A stretch of DNA of 64,000 nt from an uncultured Dysgonomonas sp. (GCF_900079725.1 NZ_LT599032.1:4212054-4276053); one strand, 5' to 3'. Shown: positions 33,950-44,878, counted from the first letter of the stretch. Made by a program: numbers and translations. The notes: a model not told the origin generated them from the sequence alone.

Positions 33950-36900
33950 TTAAAAATTGAGACTTAGGCCAAGCATATAAATACGTGGGCGAGGATAGAT
34001 ATTATTGTCTATACCATCGTTATTGAACTCAGGGTCCAAGCCTTTATACTTGGTGATAATAAAAGGATTCTGAACGGTTGCATACAGACGGGCTGATTCC
34101 AATCCTTTGAATGGCTTCAGGAATGTATATCCTAAAGAGATATTGTCCATTCTCAGGAAGGATGCATTCTGTATATAATAATCAGAGATAAACTGTGCCT
34201 GACTGAAATTGGTATCGGATGCACTACTTACCCTGTTTTTAAGGAATCCGGTAGGGTCCATTAACCAAGCTCCGCCATAAGCTTCACGGTTTGACTGTAT
34301 ATTGTTATATACATAATTTCCGAAACTGGCACGCAATGCAAAGTTGAAATCCCAATTTTTATAAGAGAATTGAGATGATAATCCCATGTATACGTCAGGT
34401 GAAGCTTTCTTATACGGTCGTAAATCTTCTCCGTCTATTACACCATCGTTATTCTGATCCACATAAGCTCCTTCTATTGGCTTGCCATCGGTATCATATA
34501 TTTGTTCATAAACATAGAATGTACCGTAAGGTTGGCCGGTCTTGTGTACTAATACCTGGTTACCTGTACCGCCGGTGATGCCTCCCCATCTGAATATGCT
34601 GGTTGGGTCTTCGGCTAGTTTTGTAATTTCATTTTTATTGTAGGAAACATTGTATGACAGGGACCAGTTAATGTCTTTTGTCTCAATTGGACGGGCAGTT
34701 ATATTAAATTCAATACCCTTATTGGTCATGTTTCCGATATTAGTCAATAGTACATTGCTAAAGTTAGATCCGGCAGGTATAGGTATCTCATTCAACATGT
34801 CATTCGTCTTTCTATAGTACAGATCTACAGCTCCTGATATACGGTTGCCAAGGAAGCCGTAGTCCAATCCGATATTATAAGTGGTAGTTTCTTCCCATTT
34901 CAATTCCGAATCGTAAGCGTTAGGGCGGATCAATTGTACTTTTTCATCTCCCCAGTAATAGTTTGCTCCCGGTTTGCTATATTGGTATTTAGCCATATAA
35001 GGATAATCTCCGGTTCCTAAATTTTGTTGTCCGGTGATACCGTATCCCAGGCGAAGTTTCAGATCAGAAAGTAAATTCTGGTTCTTCATGAATGATTCTT
35101 CTGTTATTCGCCAAGCTAAAGCTACAGAAGGAAATAATCCCCAGCGGTTATCTTTGCTAAAGCGGGACGATCCGTCATTACGAAGTGTAGCCGTTAATAA
35201 ATAGCGGTTTGCAAATGTATAGTTGAAGCGTCCGAAGTAAGATATCAAATAATTTTCTGTTTTGAAACTATCACCATCTTTATAAGATAGTGCTCCAAAT
35301 TCGTTTTGCTTAGCTTCAGAATATGGATAAATATTAGATTCTGATCTGTAGAAATATTGCCATGAGTAACCGCCCATAACATCAAACTTGTGACTGCCTA
35401 ATTCTTTCACATAGTTGAGGTAGAAATCCATCAGTTGGTTACGTTTCAGTTGCTTATAATCTCTGTTTTCTCCAAATCCTGTTTTGAAGTTTCCTGTAAC
35501 CCAGCTCAATGGAGAGTTGTCTTCTATACTGATCCAACCGATACTATTAGATACATCATATCCCAGATTAAGATTTGCCCTCAGATCGGGAAGAAAATGC
35601 ATCTTATAGTCAAATTGTATATTTCCAATGCTTCTTTTTACTCTGGATGCATCTCTTTTCTGATTCAAAGTTGCCACTGGATTCGCCAAACCTATATCGA
35701 TAGGAGTGCCGTCCTCTTTAAGAGACATATAATATCCGTTGCCATATTTGCTGTCGCTATTATATACAGGTTGGGTAGGGTCGAATTCTGCGGCGGCACC
35801 AATTGCTCCTGTATCAGCGAAACGGTTTGTATTGTATATTCCCTTCAGGCTAAGTTGAACAGACAAATGATTATCAAAAAACTTCGGATTTAAGTTCAGC
35901 GATCCAGTCCAACGATCCATATAAGATGTTTTCAGAATACCGTTCTCGTTAGTGTAACCGATTGATACACGGTAAGGGAAGTTTCCTGCAGCTCCGGCTA
36001 CGCTTAGATTATGGTCTGTACTGAAAGCCGTACGGAATATTTCGTCCTGCCAATCTGTATTGGCTGTTCCCAGTGCATTTACCTGACTGCTGCCCTCAGC
36101 ATATTTCGATTTTACAAAATTCCTGAAGTTATCAGCGCTCATCACATCAATATCGTCTGTTTTACTACTGATGGAGAATGTTCCGTTGTAATTGATTTTC
36201 GGTTTACCGGAGCTTCCTTTTTTCGTAGTAATGATAATAACTCCATTTGAAGCACGAGAACCATAAATCGCGGCAGCAGAAGCGTCTTTCAATACAGAGA
36301 AGCTCTCGATATCATTAGGATTGACTGATGCCAGCGGATTTGCCATACCGTTTATAGATGTTGTATTGTCTACCGGTACACCGTCGATAACAATCAGAGG
36401 GTCGTTACTGGCTTTCATCGAAGAACCTCCACGAATACGTATTTTAGCCGCTGAACCGGGGGCACCACCGTCTGTGACAACACTTACACCGGGGGCTTTA
36501 CCTATAAGCAGGTCAGAGGCTGATGTTGCCATCCCTTTAGCCAGGGAATTGGCCGAGATGGCTGTTACAGAACCTGTAAGGTCTTCTTTCTTTACGCTAC
36601 CATAACCGATAACTACAACTTCTTTCAGTAGTTCGGCATCTTCGCTAAGCACTACGTCGATAGATGTTCTTCCGGCAATCTGTATTTCCTGTGAGGTGAA
36701 ACCAACATATGAGAACACCAGTGTTCCGTTTTCCGGTGCTTTAAGTTCATAATTTCCATCCAAATCGGTAACAGTACCTGTCGTTGTGCCTTTAACAACA
36801 ACACTACCACTAATGATAGGTTCGCCATTGCTGTCTTTCACATTTCCTTTTACTGTAATAGTGCCACTTTGGGCATGCATACTTGATGACAAAGTGATTA

Positions 36901-36958
36901 TTCCTAACATAATAATCAGGAATACTTTTGCGCATCTGTTCTTTCTCTTTCTTTCCAT
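33950..36958 (-). CDS. susC: SusC/RagA TonB-linked outer-membrane transporter
   Basis: A 1002-residue TonB-dependent receptor. A signal peptide ends near MHAQS. A carboxypeptidase-like domain follows (VKGNVKDSNGEPIISGSV), then the TonB-box-type KEVVVIGYGSVKKEDLTGSV and a plug domain (DASAAAIYGSRASNGVIIIT). The remainder is a 22-strand-type beta-barrel ending in the aromatic LGLSLNF. It imports maltooligosaccharides with SusD. There is no N-terminal anti-sigma-interacting (STN) domain, so regulation by a sigma/anti-sigma pair is not expected, which agrees with the LacI-type sites. The leader before it is about 440 nt long. Confidence 0.95.
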   Translation of the reverse strand: MERKRKNRCAKVFLIIMLGIITLSSSMHAQSGTITVKGNVKDSNGEPIISGSVVVKGTTTGTVTDLDGNYELKAPENGTLVFSYVGFTSQEIQIAGRTSIDVVLSEDAELLKEVVVIGYGSVKKEDLTGSVTAISANSLAKGMATSASDLLIGKAPGVSVVTDGGAPGSAAKIRIRGGSSMKASNDPLIVIDGVPVDNTTSINGMANPLASVNPNDIESFSVLKDASAAAIYGSRASNGVIIITTKKGSSGKPKINYNGTFSISSKTDDIDVMSADNFRNFVKSKYAEGSSQVNALGTANTDWQDEIFRTAFSTDHNLSVAGAAGNFPYRVSIGYTNENGILKTSYMDRWTGSLNLNPKFFDNHLSVQLSLKGIYNTNRFADTGAIGAAAEFDPTQPVYNSDSKYGNGYYMSLKEDGTPIDIGLANPVATLNQKRDASRVKRSIGNIQFDYKMHFLPDLRANLNLGYDVSNSIGWISIEDNSPLSWVTGNFKTGFGENRDYKQLKRNQLMDFYLNYVKELGSHKFDVMGGYSWQYFYRSESNIYPYSEAKQNEFGALSYKDGDSFKTENYLISYFGRFNYTFANRYLLTATLRNDGSSRFSKDNRWGLFPSVALAWRITEESFMKNQNLLSDLKLRLGYGITGQQNLGTGDYPYMAKYQYSKPGANYYWGDEKVQLIRPNAYDSELKWEETTTYNIGLDYGFLGNRISGAVDLYYRKTNDMLNEIPIPAGSNFSNVLLTNIGNMTNKGIEFNITARPIETKDINWSLSYNVSYNKNEITKLAEDPTSIFRWGGITGGTGNQVLVHKTGQPYGTFYVYEQIYDTDGKPIEGAYVDQNNDGVIDGEDLRPYKKASPDVYMGLSSQFSYKNWDFNFALRASFGNYVYNNIQSNREAYGGAWLMDPTGFLKNRVSSASDTNFSQAQFISDYYIQNASFLRMDNISLGYTFLKPFKGLESARLYATVQNPFIITKYKGLDPEFNNDGIDNNIYPRPRIYMLGLSLNF

Positions 36959-37395
<437 letters not shown>

Positions 37396-37401
37396 ACAAT
37401 G

Positions 37402-37478
37402 CAAATATGAGAAGTCCTATCTTGTTTTGGTTTAAAAGAATATGTAAATGTTACCTTTTTGTTATGCAAACGATTGCA
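37402..37478 (-). promoter_or_regulatory. susC promoter with LacI-type operator
   Basis: The minus strand has CATATTTG (complement of 37402-37409), one mismatch from TAnnTTTG. Upstream is TGCAAACGATTGCA (37465-37478), an inverted repeat TGCAA-4-TTGCA. Distance from operator centre to box edge is 62.5 bp, identical to susB. No -33 TTTG is seen. An activator bound at about -76 is a reasonable reading. Confidence 0.62.
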
Positions 37479-37753
37479 AGTGTGTATTATCTTTTTATTA
37501 TTGAATTTTAGAGTCTTTTAATGCCGGGATTTATATTATTTACCAAATGATTAAGTTAAAGTTTAATCAATATTCTATAAATTTGCGCATATTTAGAGTT
37601 GTTTATACTGTAAACAATTCATCTGTAGAAAGTGTTCTTTACTAGAATAAAATGCCTCGCATTTTCATACAGACGATATCTGGCATTGTGCTTTATAAAT
37701 GATGAAAGATAAAAACCGCATACCATTGACAAGTATGCTGCAACATATTATAT
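37479..37753 (+). other. upstream region of the RND efflux operon
   Basis: A TAAATTTG -7 box at 37578-37585 could start the efflux operon about 170 nt before its ATG. A stem, AATGCC (37652-37657) with GGCATT (37681-37686), lies in the resulting leader. No regulator gene is adjacent. Confidence 0.35.
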
Positions 37754-38923
37754 ATGAATAACATTAAACGTACTTTAGCTGCAACTTTACTCTGTACACT
37801 ATTATTGAGTGCGTGTAAAAAGGCATCAGTTGATTCCCCTATTGTCGAAGTAGAACCTGTAGCAACAGACAATATCGAAATTTATGGAGAATATGTAGGA
37901 TTGATAAGGGCTTCCCGCAATGTAGAGATACACGCGCGAGTGGAAGGTTTCCTTGAGAAAATGACTTTCAGTGAAGGGAAAGAAGTAAAAGCGAACGAAC
38001 CATTGTTCTACATTAATGATAAACCTTACAAGGCCAGAGTAGAAAAAGCAAAAGCTCAACTAAAAAGGGATGAGGCTCAGGAATTGAAAGCCGAGAGCGA
38101 CCTTAAGCGTATCGAACCCTTATATAATCAGAATGCAGCCAGCCGCCTCGATCTGGATAATGCAGTAGCTGCATTGAATATGTCAAAAGCCGATGTGTTG
38201 ATGAGTAAAGCTGACTTGGAACAGGCAGAGTTACAACTTAGTTATACTGTGGTTCGTTCCCCATTGTCAGGCTATATCAGCGAACGCTATGTAGATATAG
38301 GGACGCTGGTAGGCAATTCGAAGTCGTTGCTGGCAACCGTTGTTAAACGCGATACGGTACTCGTCGATTTTAAACTTACATCACTCGATTACCTGCGTAG
38401 CCAGAGAAGAAACGTACATCTCGGAGAATTGGATACTACCCGCTCGTGGCAGCCCACCGTTATCGTAACGCTGGCAGACAATTCGGTCTATAGTGAAAAG
38501 GGTGTTGTCGACTTTGCATCGCCGCAGGTAGATCCGAAAACAGGTACTTTCGGTGTTCGTGCCGAATTGCCGAATCCGAACCAGGTGCTTCTTCCCGGAC
38601 AATTTACACGGGTTAAACTATTACTCGATGTCTTGGAAAATGTAGTGGTTGTTCCCCGAAAAGCAATTTCGATAGAAAAGGGCGGAGCTTTTATTTTTGT
38701 TGTACGCCCCGATAGTATAATAGAAAAGAGATATGTCGAAACCGGACCTGAACAGGATAACAAAATAGTAGTTACACGTGGGCTTTCGGTAGGCGAAAAT
38801 ATTGTAGTTGAAGGTTACCAGAAACTTGTACATGGTCAGAAAGCAATTCCCCGCACAAAGGAAGAAGAGCAAAAAATCATAGATCAGGAAAAAAATAAAG
38901 AAACAAAGAAGGAGGATAAATAA
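37754..38923 (+). CDS. RND efflux periplasmic adaptor (membrane fusion protein)
   Basis: A 389-residue lipoprotein of the AcrA/MexA family. The lipobox is LLSAC at about residue 20. The biotinyl-lipoyl-like half domains are EIHARVEGFLEKMTFSEGKEV and QLSYTVVRSPLSGYISERYV, separated by a helical hairpin (about 95-155). The barrel and membrane-proximal domains follow, with the typical VLLPGQFTRVKL. The C-terminus is lysine/glutamate-rich. It bridges the pump and the outer-membrane channel; both are encoded next. Confidence 0.93.
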   Translation: MNNIKRTLAATLLCTLLLSACKKASVDSPIVEVEPVATDNIEIYGEYVGLIRASRNVEIHARVEGFLEKMTFSEGKEVKANEPLFYINDKPYKARVEKAKAQLKRDEAQELKAESDLKRIEPLYNQNAASRLDLDNAVAALNMSKADVLMSKADLEQAELQLSYTVVRSPLSGYISERYVDIGTLVGNSKSLLATVVKRDTVLVDFKLTSLDYLRSQRRNVHLGELDTTRSWQPTVIVTLADNSVYSEKGVVDFASPQVDPKTGTFGVRAELPNPNQVLLPGQFTRVKLLLDVLENVVVVPRKAISIEKGGAFIFVVRPDSIIEKRYVETGPEQDNKIVVTRGLSVGENIVVEGYQKLVHGQKAIPRTKEEEQKIIDQEKNKETKKEDK

Positions 38924-41900
38924 TGAAGCCCGGATTTTTTATAGAAAGGCCTGTTTTATCTACCGTACTTTCTTTATTGATTGTTATAATCGGTATTATA
39001 GGTTTAGTCTTATTGCCCATAGAGCAATATCCGCAGATAACGCCTCCGGTGGTAAAGATCGGCGCATCTTATCCCGGGGCGAATGCTACAACTGTGTCGC
39101 AGGCTGTGGCTACCCCGATAGAACAGGAATTGAATGGTACTCCGGGTATGATCTACATGGAGTCGAGCAGTTCCAACTCCGGAGGGTTGTCTATAACTGT
39201 AACATTCGATGTAAGTACAAATGCAGACCTTGCAGCAGTTGAGATACAAAACAGGGTAAAACTGGCAGAGAGCCGCTTGCCGGCAGAGGTATTACAAAGT
39301 GGTATCACAGTAGAGAAGCAGGCGCCCGGGCAGTTATTGACCATTGCCCTGACTTCGGATGATCCCAAATATGATGAGATATACCTGAGTAATTATGCCA
39401 CAATAAATATACTGGATGTGATCAGGCGTATCCCAGGAGTGGGGCGTGTATCGAATGTCGGCAGCCGTTACTATGGCATGCAGATATGGGTATATCCCGA
39501 CCGGCTGGCTAGTTTTGGCTTGACGATAAAAGATTTGCAGGATGCATTGAAAGACCAGAACAGGGAGTCGGCGGCAGGAGAATTGGGTAAGCAACCCATT
39601 GTAAATGTCGATGTGGCAATGCCTATTACAGCACAAGGGCGTTTGTCGACCGTCAGCCAGTTTGAAGATATTGTGGTGAGGGCGAACAATGATGGATCAT
39701 TTATCCGGATGCGTGATGTCGCAAGGGTTTCCCTCGAGGCATCATCTTATAGTACCGAAAGCGGACTGAACGGGAAATATGCTACCATGCTGAGTATATA
39801 TATGCTTCCGGGTGCCAATGCCATGGAAGTGGCCGAAGAGGTAAAACAAGCCATGGTACAGATAAAACAAGACTTCCCCGAAGGGCTCGATTATCTGATC
39901 CCTTTCGATATGACAGAGTATATCGGAGAGTCCATTCACGAAGTATATAAAACATTATTTGAGGCTTTGGCGCTTGTTATAATTGTTGTATTCCTTTCGT
40001 TACAAAACTGGCGTGCCTCTATCATCCCTATTGTCGCAGTTCCGATATCCCTGATAGGTACATTCGGATTTATGCTGATGATGGGATTCACCCTGAATAT
40101 GTTGACTTTGTTAGGGTTGGTACTGTCTATCGGTATTGTTGTCGATGATGCCATTGTGGTTGTCGAGAATGTGGAACGGATTATGGCTGAAAAGAAGATA
40201 GGAGCGAGGGAGGCAACGCATCTGGCGATGAACCAGTTGGCGGGAGCATTGATCGCTACATCTCTGGTACTGGCAGCCGTATTTGTTCCTGTTAGTTTTC
40301 TCGATGGTATTACAGGTTCGCTTTACAGACAGTTTTCGGTAACGATAGTCGTTTCCGTATTGATATCTGCAGTGGTTGCGCTTACATTAAGCCCTGCCAT
40401 GTGTGCCTTGATTTTGCGTCCCGAGGAGGAAGGTAAAAAGAAGAATGTTGTTTTCCGTAAGATAAATAGCTGGTTGGCTACAGGAAATAGTAAATACGCT
40501 AATATATTGATGAAGGTAATCAGCAATCCCCGCCGCGTTTTAGCGGGTTTTGGGATGGTACTGGTTTTTATATTTGTGTTGAATAAGGTTGTTCCTACCA
40601 GTTTTATACCACAGGAAGATCAGGGATATTTTACCGTAGAGCTTGAAATGCCTGAAGGAACTACTTTGGAGCGTATGCGTACCGTTACCGACAGGGCTAT
40701 CGGATACGTGGACTCCCTTGAAGATGTGGAATATGTGCAGAATGTAACAGGTTCAAGCCCCCGGGTAGGAACAAATCAGGGGCGAACTACGCTAACCGTA
40801 ATTCTGAAATCGTGGAAGGAAAGGAAAAAAGGCGTAGATGAAGTCATGCGAGATGTACAGAAAGAATTTTATAATTATCCGGAGATCAGGTCGTTTGTCT
40901 CCCGTCCTCCTGTTATCCCGGGGTTAGGATCTGCCGGAGGGGTGGAAATGAAGTTACAGGCAAAATCCGATGCACAGTGGGACGATTTGGTGGCAGCTAC
41001 AGATACATTTATGTATTATGCGGGGAAATCGAAGCTGATATCGAATGTCTCGTCCTCCTTGCAATCTGAAATCCCTCAGCTATATTTCGATGTGGACAGG
41101 GATCAGGCCATGCTGCTGGGAGTACCTATGTCGGATATCTTCTCCACAATGAAGGCTTATCTGGGTTCGGTGTATGTGAACGACTTCAATATGTTTAACC
41201 GTATATATAAAGTTTATATACAGGCCGACCAATCGTACAGGGCTACGGCTAACGATATAAACCTATTCTTCGTAAAGACCAAAACGGGCGATATGGTTCC
41301 TCTTACTGCATTAGGAAAGACAAGCTATACCACAGGGCCGGGTAATATCACCCGATTCAATATGTACACATCTGCGTCTATGCAAGTGACACCCTCGGCC
41401 GGGCACAGTTCGGGACAGGCAATGAATGAAATACAGCGCATAGCGAAAGAACATTTGCCCGAAAATATAGGCGTGGCATGGAGCGGATTATCGTTTCAGG
41501 AACAGAAGGCCAGCGGGCAGACTGGAGTAGTACTGGGGCTGGTATTTCTTTTCGTATTCCTTTTTCTGGCGGCTTTGTACGAAAGCTGGACAGTACCTAT
41601 TTCAGTCTTATTATCCTTGCCTATTGCGGCATTAGGTGCTTTTTTAGGTATATGGGCTTTAGGACTCGATAATGATATTTACTTTCAGATAGGACTGGTT
41701 GCTCTTATCGGTCTTGCTGCTAAAAATGCGATATTGATAGTCGAATTTGCGAAAGAGCAGGTGGATTCAGGTATGCAACCTATATTTGCAGCTATGCAGG
41801 CGGCAAAGCTGCGTTTTCGCCCTATTCTGATGACATCACTGGCCTTTGTATTGGGTATGTTGCCTATGGTGATAGCTTCGGGGCCGGGTTCTGCAAGCAG

Positions 41901-42081
41901 GCACTCGATTGGTACGGGCGTATTTTTCGGTATGATTGTAGCCATTACATTTGGTATAATCCTTGTGCCGTTTTTCTTTGTTATGGTTTATAAATTTAAA
42001 GAAAAACTAAGATTACCCGAATTGAAATTTCCTAAGTTCTTGAAAATTAAAAAGCTGATAAAAAGGAATGAAAATGAGTAA
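38923..42081 (+). CDS. RND multidrug efflux permease (HAE1 type)
   Basis: A 1052-residue inner-membrane pump. It begins at the adaptor's stop codon (the base at 38923 is shared). The N-terminus MKPGFFIERPVLSTVLSLLI and motifs such as GATATTVSQ-like PGANATTVSQAVATPIEQ, the TM4 pair of aspartates in LSIGIVVDDAIVVVENV and GLAAKNAILIVEFA are characteristic of hydrophobic/amphiphilic RND transporters driven by the proton gradient. Two large periplasmic loops and 12 membrane helices are expected. Substrates are unknown. Confidence 0.94.
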   Translation: MKPGFFIERPVLSTVLSLLIVIIGIIGLVLLPIEQYPQITPPVVKIGASYPGANATTVSQAVATPIEQELNGTPGMIYMESSSSNSGGLSITVTFDVSTNADLAAVEIQNRVKLAESRLPAEVLQSGITVEKQAPGQLLTIALTSDDPKYDEIYLSNYATINILDVIRRIPGVGRVSNVGSRYYGMQIWVYPDRLASFGLTIKDLQDALKDQNRESAAGELGKQPIVNVDVAMPITAQGRLSTVSQFEDIVVRANNDGSFIRMRDVARVSLEASSYSTESGLNGKYATMLSIYMLPGANAMEVAEEVKQAMVQIKQDFPEGLDYLIPFDMTEYIGESIHEVYKTLFEALALVIIVVFLSLQNWRASIIPIVAVPISLIGTFGFMLMMGFTLNMLTLLGLVLSIGIVVDDAIVVVENVERIMAEKKIGAREATHLAMNQLAGALIATSLVLAAVFVPVSFLDGITGSLYRQFSVTIVVSVLISAVVALTLSPAMCALILRPEEEGKKKNVVFRKINSWLATGNSKYANILMKVISNPRRVLAGFGMVLVFIFVLNKVVPTSFIPQEDQGYFTVELEMPEGTTLERMRTVTDRAIGYVDSLEDVEYVQNVTGSSPRVGTNQGRTTLTVILKSWKERKKGVDEVMRDVQKEFYNYPEIRSFVSRPPVIPGLGSAGGVEMKLQAKSDAQWDDLVAATDTFMYYAGKSKLISNVSSSLQSEIPQLYFDVDRDQAMLLGVPMSDIFSTMKAYLGSVYVNDFNMFNRIYKVYIQADQSYRATANDINLFFVKTKTGDMVPLTALGKTSYTTGPGNITRFNMYTSASMQVTPSAGHSSGQAMNEIQRIAKEHLPENIGVAWSGLSFQEQKASGQTGVVLGLVFLFVFLFLAALYESWTVPISVLLSLPIAALGAFLGIWALGLDNDIYFQIGLVALIGLAAKNAILIVEFAKEQVDSGMQPIFAAMQAAKLRFRPILMTSLAFVLGMLPMVIASGPGSASRHSIGTGVFFGMIVAITFGIILVPFFFVMVYKFKEKLRLPELKFPKFLKIKKLIKRNENE

Positions 42082-43450
42082 ACTCAAATATATATTTATT
42101 TTCTCTGCTATCTTGTTGTCGTCCTGTAAGATAGGACAGAAATATGAGCGGCCGGAGATGAATATGCCGCAAACTTTCGAGGCCGGAAGTATGGCTGCAG
42201 GCGATGCATCTGATATCGGCTGGAGTACATTATATTCCGATACTGTTTTGCAGGGGTTGATTACCAAGGCTCTCGACCACAATAAAGATATGCTCGTAGC
42301 TGTGGCCCGTATAAAAGAAATGGCTGCGAAGAAACGTATATCTTTTGCAAACTTATTTCCTGAGATTGGAGGTGAACTTGCCGGACAAAAAGAACATCTG
42401 AACTATGGAGGTGATAACAGTAAATATACTCCCGAATTGCGGGCAAACCTGAACGTATCGTGGGAATTGGATGTGTGGGGTAAACTCCGCTGGGCAAATG
42501 ATGCGGGCGTGGCCGCTTATATGCAGACCGTGGAGGCGCAAAGAGCCCTGCACCTGACTATTGTGGCACAGGTAGCGCAATCTTATTTCGAACTGAAAGC
42601 GCTTGACCGTGAACTGGCAATAGTGAAGCAAACACTGGAAGCCAGGCGGGAGGGGGTGCGATTTGCCAAATTACGGTATGAAGGCGGCCTGACATCAGAG
42701 ATTCCATACCGGCAAAGTCTGGTGGAACTCGCACGTACTGAAACCCTGATTCCTAATCTGGAAAATGAAATAAAGCTGAAAGAAAATGATTTGTTTGTTC
42801 TGGTAGGAGAATTTCCATCCGGCTCTATATCAAGGATAGGCGATGATATAAATCACCAGTTAATTCCTCAAAACCTGCCTGTGGATATGCCTTCATCCCT
42901 CCTGAAGCGGCGCCCCGATATGATACAGGCAGAGCAAAAACTAATAGAGGCAAATGCGCGGGTAGGGATTTCCTATACGGAGATGTTTCCGTCTCTGAGA
43001 TTGACAGGACGTTTAGGGGGAGAGAATGACGAACTGTCCGATTTTCTGAAAAGTCCTACATGGTTTATTTCCGGTATTCTTACAGGCCCGATATTCAATA
43101 TGGGGAAAAATAAAGCAGCGCATAATGCCGCCAAGGCCGCTTACGAACAAGAAGTATATACTTACGAAAAGTCTGTTCTGGAAGCATTTAAAGAAGTAAA
43201 TAATTCCATTGTGACATTTAATAAAATGAAAGAAGTATATCGTTCACAGGAAGCGCTTTACAATTCGGCCAAATCGTATCAGGAACTGGCTAAATTGCAG
43301 TATGTGAACGGAGTGATCAGCTATATTGACCTGCTGGATGCACAACGTCAGTTCTTCGATGCCGAGATAGCCCTTAATACTGCCATACTGAATGAATTAT
43401 CATCAATGGTAGGTTTATATAAGGCATTGGGTGGGGGAGTGGTCAAATAA
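42068..43450 (+). CDS. RND efflux outer-membrane channel lipoprotein (NodT/OprM type)
   Basis: A 460-residue TolC-like factor. The lipobox LLSSC gives a lipidated Cys20. The mature protein has the duplicated efflux-channel domain: VSWELDVWGKLRWANDAGVA and the RRPDMIQAEQKLIEANARVG motif of NodT-type proteins. The gene overlaps the permease by 14 nt (an alternative ATG at 42074 also overlaps), consistent with translational coupling. It completes a three-part pump. Confidence 0.93.
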   Translation: MKMSKLKYIFIFSAILLSSCKIGQKYERPEMNMPQTFEAGSMAAGDASDIGWSTLYSDTVLQGLITKALDHNKDMLVAVARIKEMAAKKRISFANLFPEIGGELAGQKEHLNYGGDNSKYTPELRANLNVSWELDVWGKLRWANDAGVAAYMQTVEAQRALHLTIVAQVAQSYFELKALDRELAIVKQTLEARREGVRFAKLRYEGGLTSEIPYRQSLVELARTETLIPNLENEIKLKENDLFVLVGEFPSGSISRIGDDINHQLIPQNLPVDMPSSLLKRRPDMIQAEQKLIEANARVGISYTEMFPSLRLTGRLGGENDELSDFLKSPTWFISGILTGPIFNMGKNKAAHNAAKAAYEQEVYTYEKSVLEAFKEVNNSIVTFNKMKEVYRSQEALYNSAKSYQELAKLQYVNGVISYIDLLDAQRQFFDAEIALNTAILNELSSMVGLYKALGGGVVK

Positions 43451-43494
43451 GTTTTGGTAACAGGATTATTTTATAGGACTGAAGGTTTATAAAC

Positions 43495-43975
43495 TCTCTC
43501 AAAGTTTATCTATATGTAAACAAGTATTTGTTTTTATATAGATAAGTTCTTTGATATTTTGGATGATGAAAACGAAAGAAAAGGTAACAATATCAAATTG
43601 TGTAAAAGGTGTTACCTTTGTTACCTTTTTTATAGTGATCTTTGTGTAAGTCTTTGTGTCCCTTGTGGTAAAGGGCGTTAACCACTAAACGTACAAAGAG
43701 AATCGCAAAGTGTACAAAGACTAAAAAAACTGTTACTTTTTCACCTAATTGCTTTTGTTGGGAATATATTGGTATGGGATAAATGAGGGGTAGTCGGAGT
43801 CTGAAAAGTAACAGGCGAGAAAGTAATGTAATTGTGTTACCTTCGTTACTTTTTAGGCATAGTTAGCAGTTACGGGGTTTTAACTGTTGGCTATTAACAG
43901 TAAAGTCGCTTTGCGCAATTGGCACATCGGCAAATTTACTAATCGGTACATTAATTTCTGTTACTTTTGTAACTA
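43495..43975. repeat. dispersed intergenic repeat, copy C
   Basis: The 559-bp gap after the efflux operon has no gene. It starts with a large hairpin: TTATCTATAT (43504-43513) with ATATAGATAA (about 43536-43545), enclosing AAACA/TTGTTT pairs, which may also end the efflux transcript. It then shows GTTACCTTTGTTACCTTTTT (43611-43630), CTTTGTGTAAGTCTTTGTGTCCCTTGTGGTAAA, AACCACTAAACGTACAAAG, GTTACTTTTTC and GTTACCTTCGTTACTTTTT (43838-43856), the modules shared with copies A and B. The final TACTTTTG (43962-43969) could be the -7 box for the next gene. Confidence 0.72.
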
Positions 43976-44009
43976 TAAATTTTAGATCTTAAATTAATAA
44001 ATAAACTAT

Positions 44010-44816
44010 ATGAAAAAAAGTTTGATCGTAATCTTCCTCTTCTGTGCTTTGGCGATAACCGCACAGAATACGTATGAATTGAAGAAGGATATACCTTATA
44101 CCGGCGATGCCGAAACGGACGCATACCGTAAGGAGCGTTGTAAACTGGATATATACTATCCTGTGGATAAGAAAGATTTCCCTGTGGTAGTCTGGTTTCA
44201 TGGCGGAGGCCTTGAAGGCGGGGAAAAGCATATCCCGAACGAACTGAAGGAAAGAGGTATCGCGGTAGTGGCAGTCAATTATCGCCTTAGTCCGAAAGCC
44301 ACAAATCCGGCGTATATAGAGGATGCTGCTGCTTCCGTTGCGTGGGTTTTCAATAACATCGCGTCGTATGGCGGTAGTGTGAATGATATTTATGTATCGG
44401 GGCATTCTGCCGGGGGCTATCTTACTCTTATGGTGGGACTGGATAAGAGTTATCTTGAAAAGTACGGAATTGATGCGGATAAGATAAAGGGTCTGGTGCC
44501 TATCAGTGGCCAGACTAATACGCATTACACGATAAGGAAAGAACGGGGGATACCTCAAAACCTTCCTATAGTTGATGCTTATGCACCATTGAATCAGGCA
44601 CGGGCAGGCATTCCTCCTATTTTATTAATTTCGGGAGACCGTAATCTGGAAATGACAGCGCGTTATGAAGAGAACCTGCATATGGAAGCTATCCTAAAGT
44701 CATTTGGGAATAAGGATGTGACCATGTACGAAGTACAGGGCTTTGATCATGGAGGAGTGGGAGGTCCCGGTTGCTTGCTTTTGCTCGATTGGATAAGAAA
44801 ATATAGTAAGAAATAA
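44010..44816 (+). CDS. secreted alpha/beta hydrolase (esterase/lipase type)
   Basis: A 268-residue protein with a signal peptide ending near TAQNT. The oxyanion motif HGGG is at 64-67, the nucleophile elbow GHSAGG places Ser133, ISGDRN gives the likely acid and GFDHGG the histidine. This pattern fits hormone-sensitive-lipase/acetyl-esterase-like carboxylesterases. Location should be periplasmic. It could deacetylate sugars, but nothing around it shows this. Confidence 0.85.
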   Translation: MKKSLIVIFLFCALAITAQNTYELKKDIPYTGDAETDAYRKERCKLDIYYPVDKKDFPVVVWFHGGGLEGGEKHIPNELKERGIAVVAVNYRLSPKATNPAYIEDAAASVAWVFNNIASYGGSVNDIYVSGHSAGGYLTLMVGLDKSYLEKYGIDADKIKGLVPISGQTNTHYTIRKERGIPQNLPIVDAYAPLNQARAGIPPILLISGDRNLEMTARYEENLHMEAILKSFGNKDVTMYEVQGFDHGGVGGPGCLLLLDWIRKYSKK

Positions 44817-44827
44817 GGCATAACAAA

Positions 44828-44857
44828 AAGGGCAGAAACCTTATGATTTCTGCCCTT
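44828..44857. terminator. bidirectional terminator between esterase and HIT gene
   Basis: AAGGGCAGAAA (44828-44838) pairs perfectly with TTTCTGCCCTT (44847-44857), 8-nt loop, placed between two convergent genes. Confidence 0.85.
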
Positions 44858-44878
44858 CCTATTTTGAAATAAATCTTA

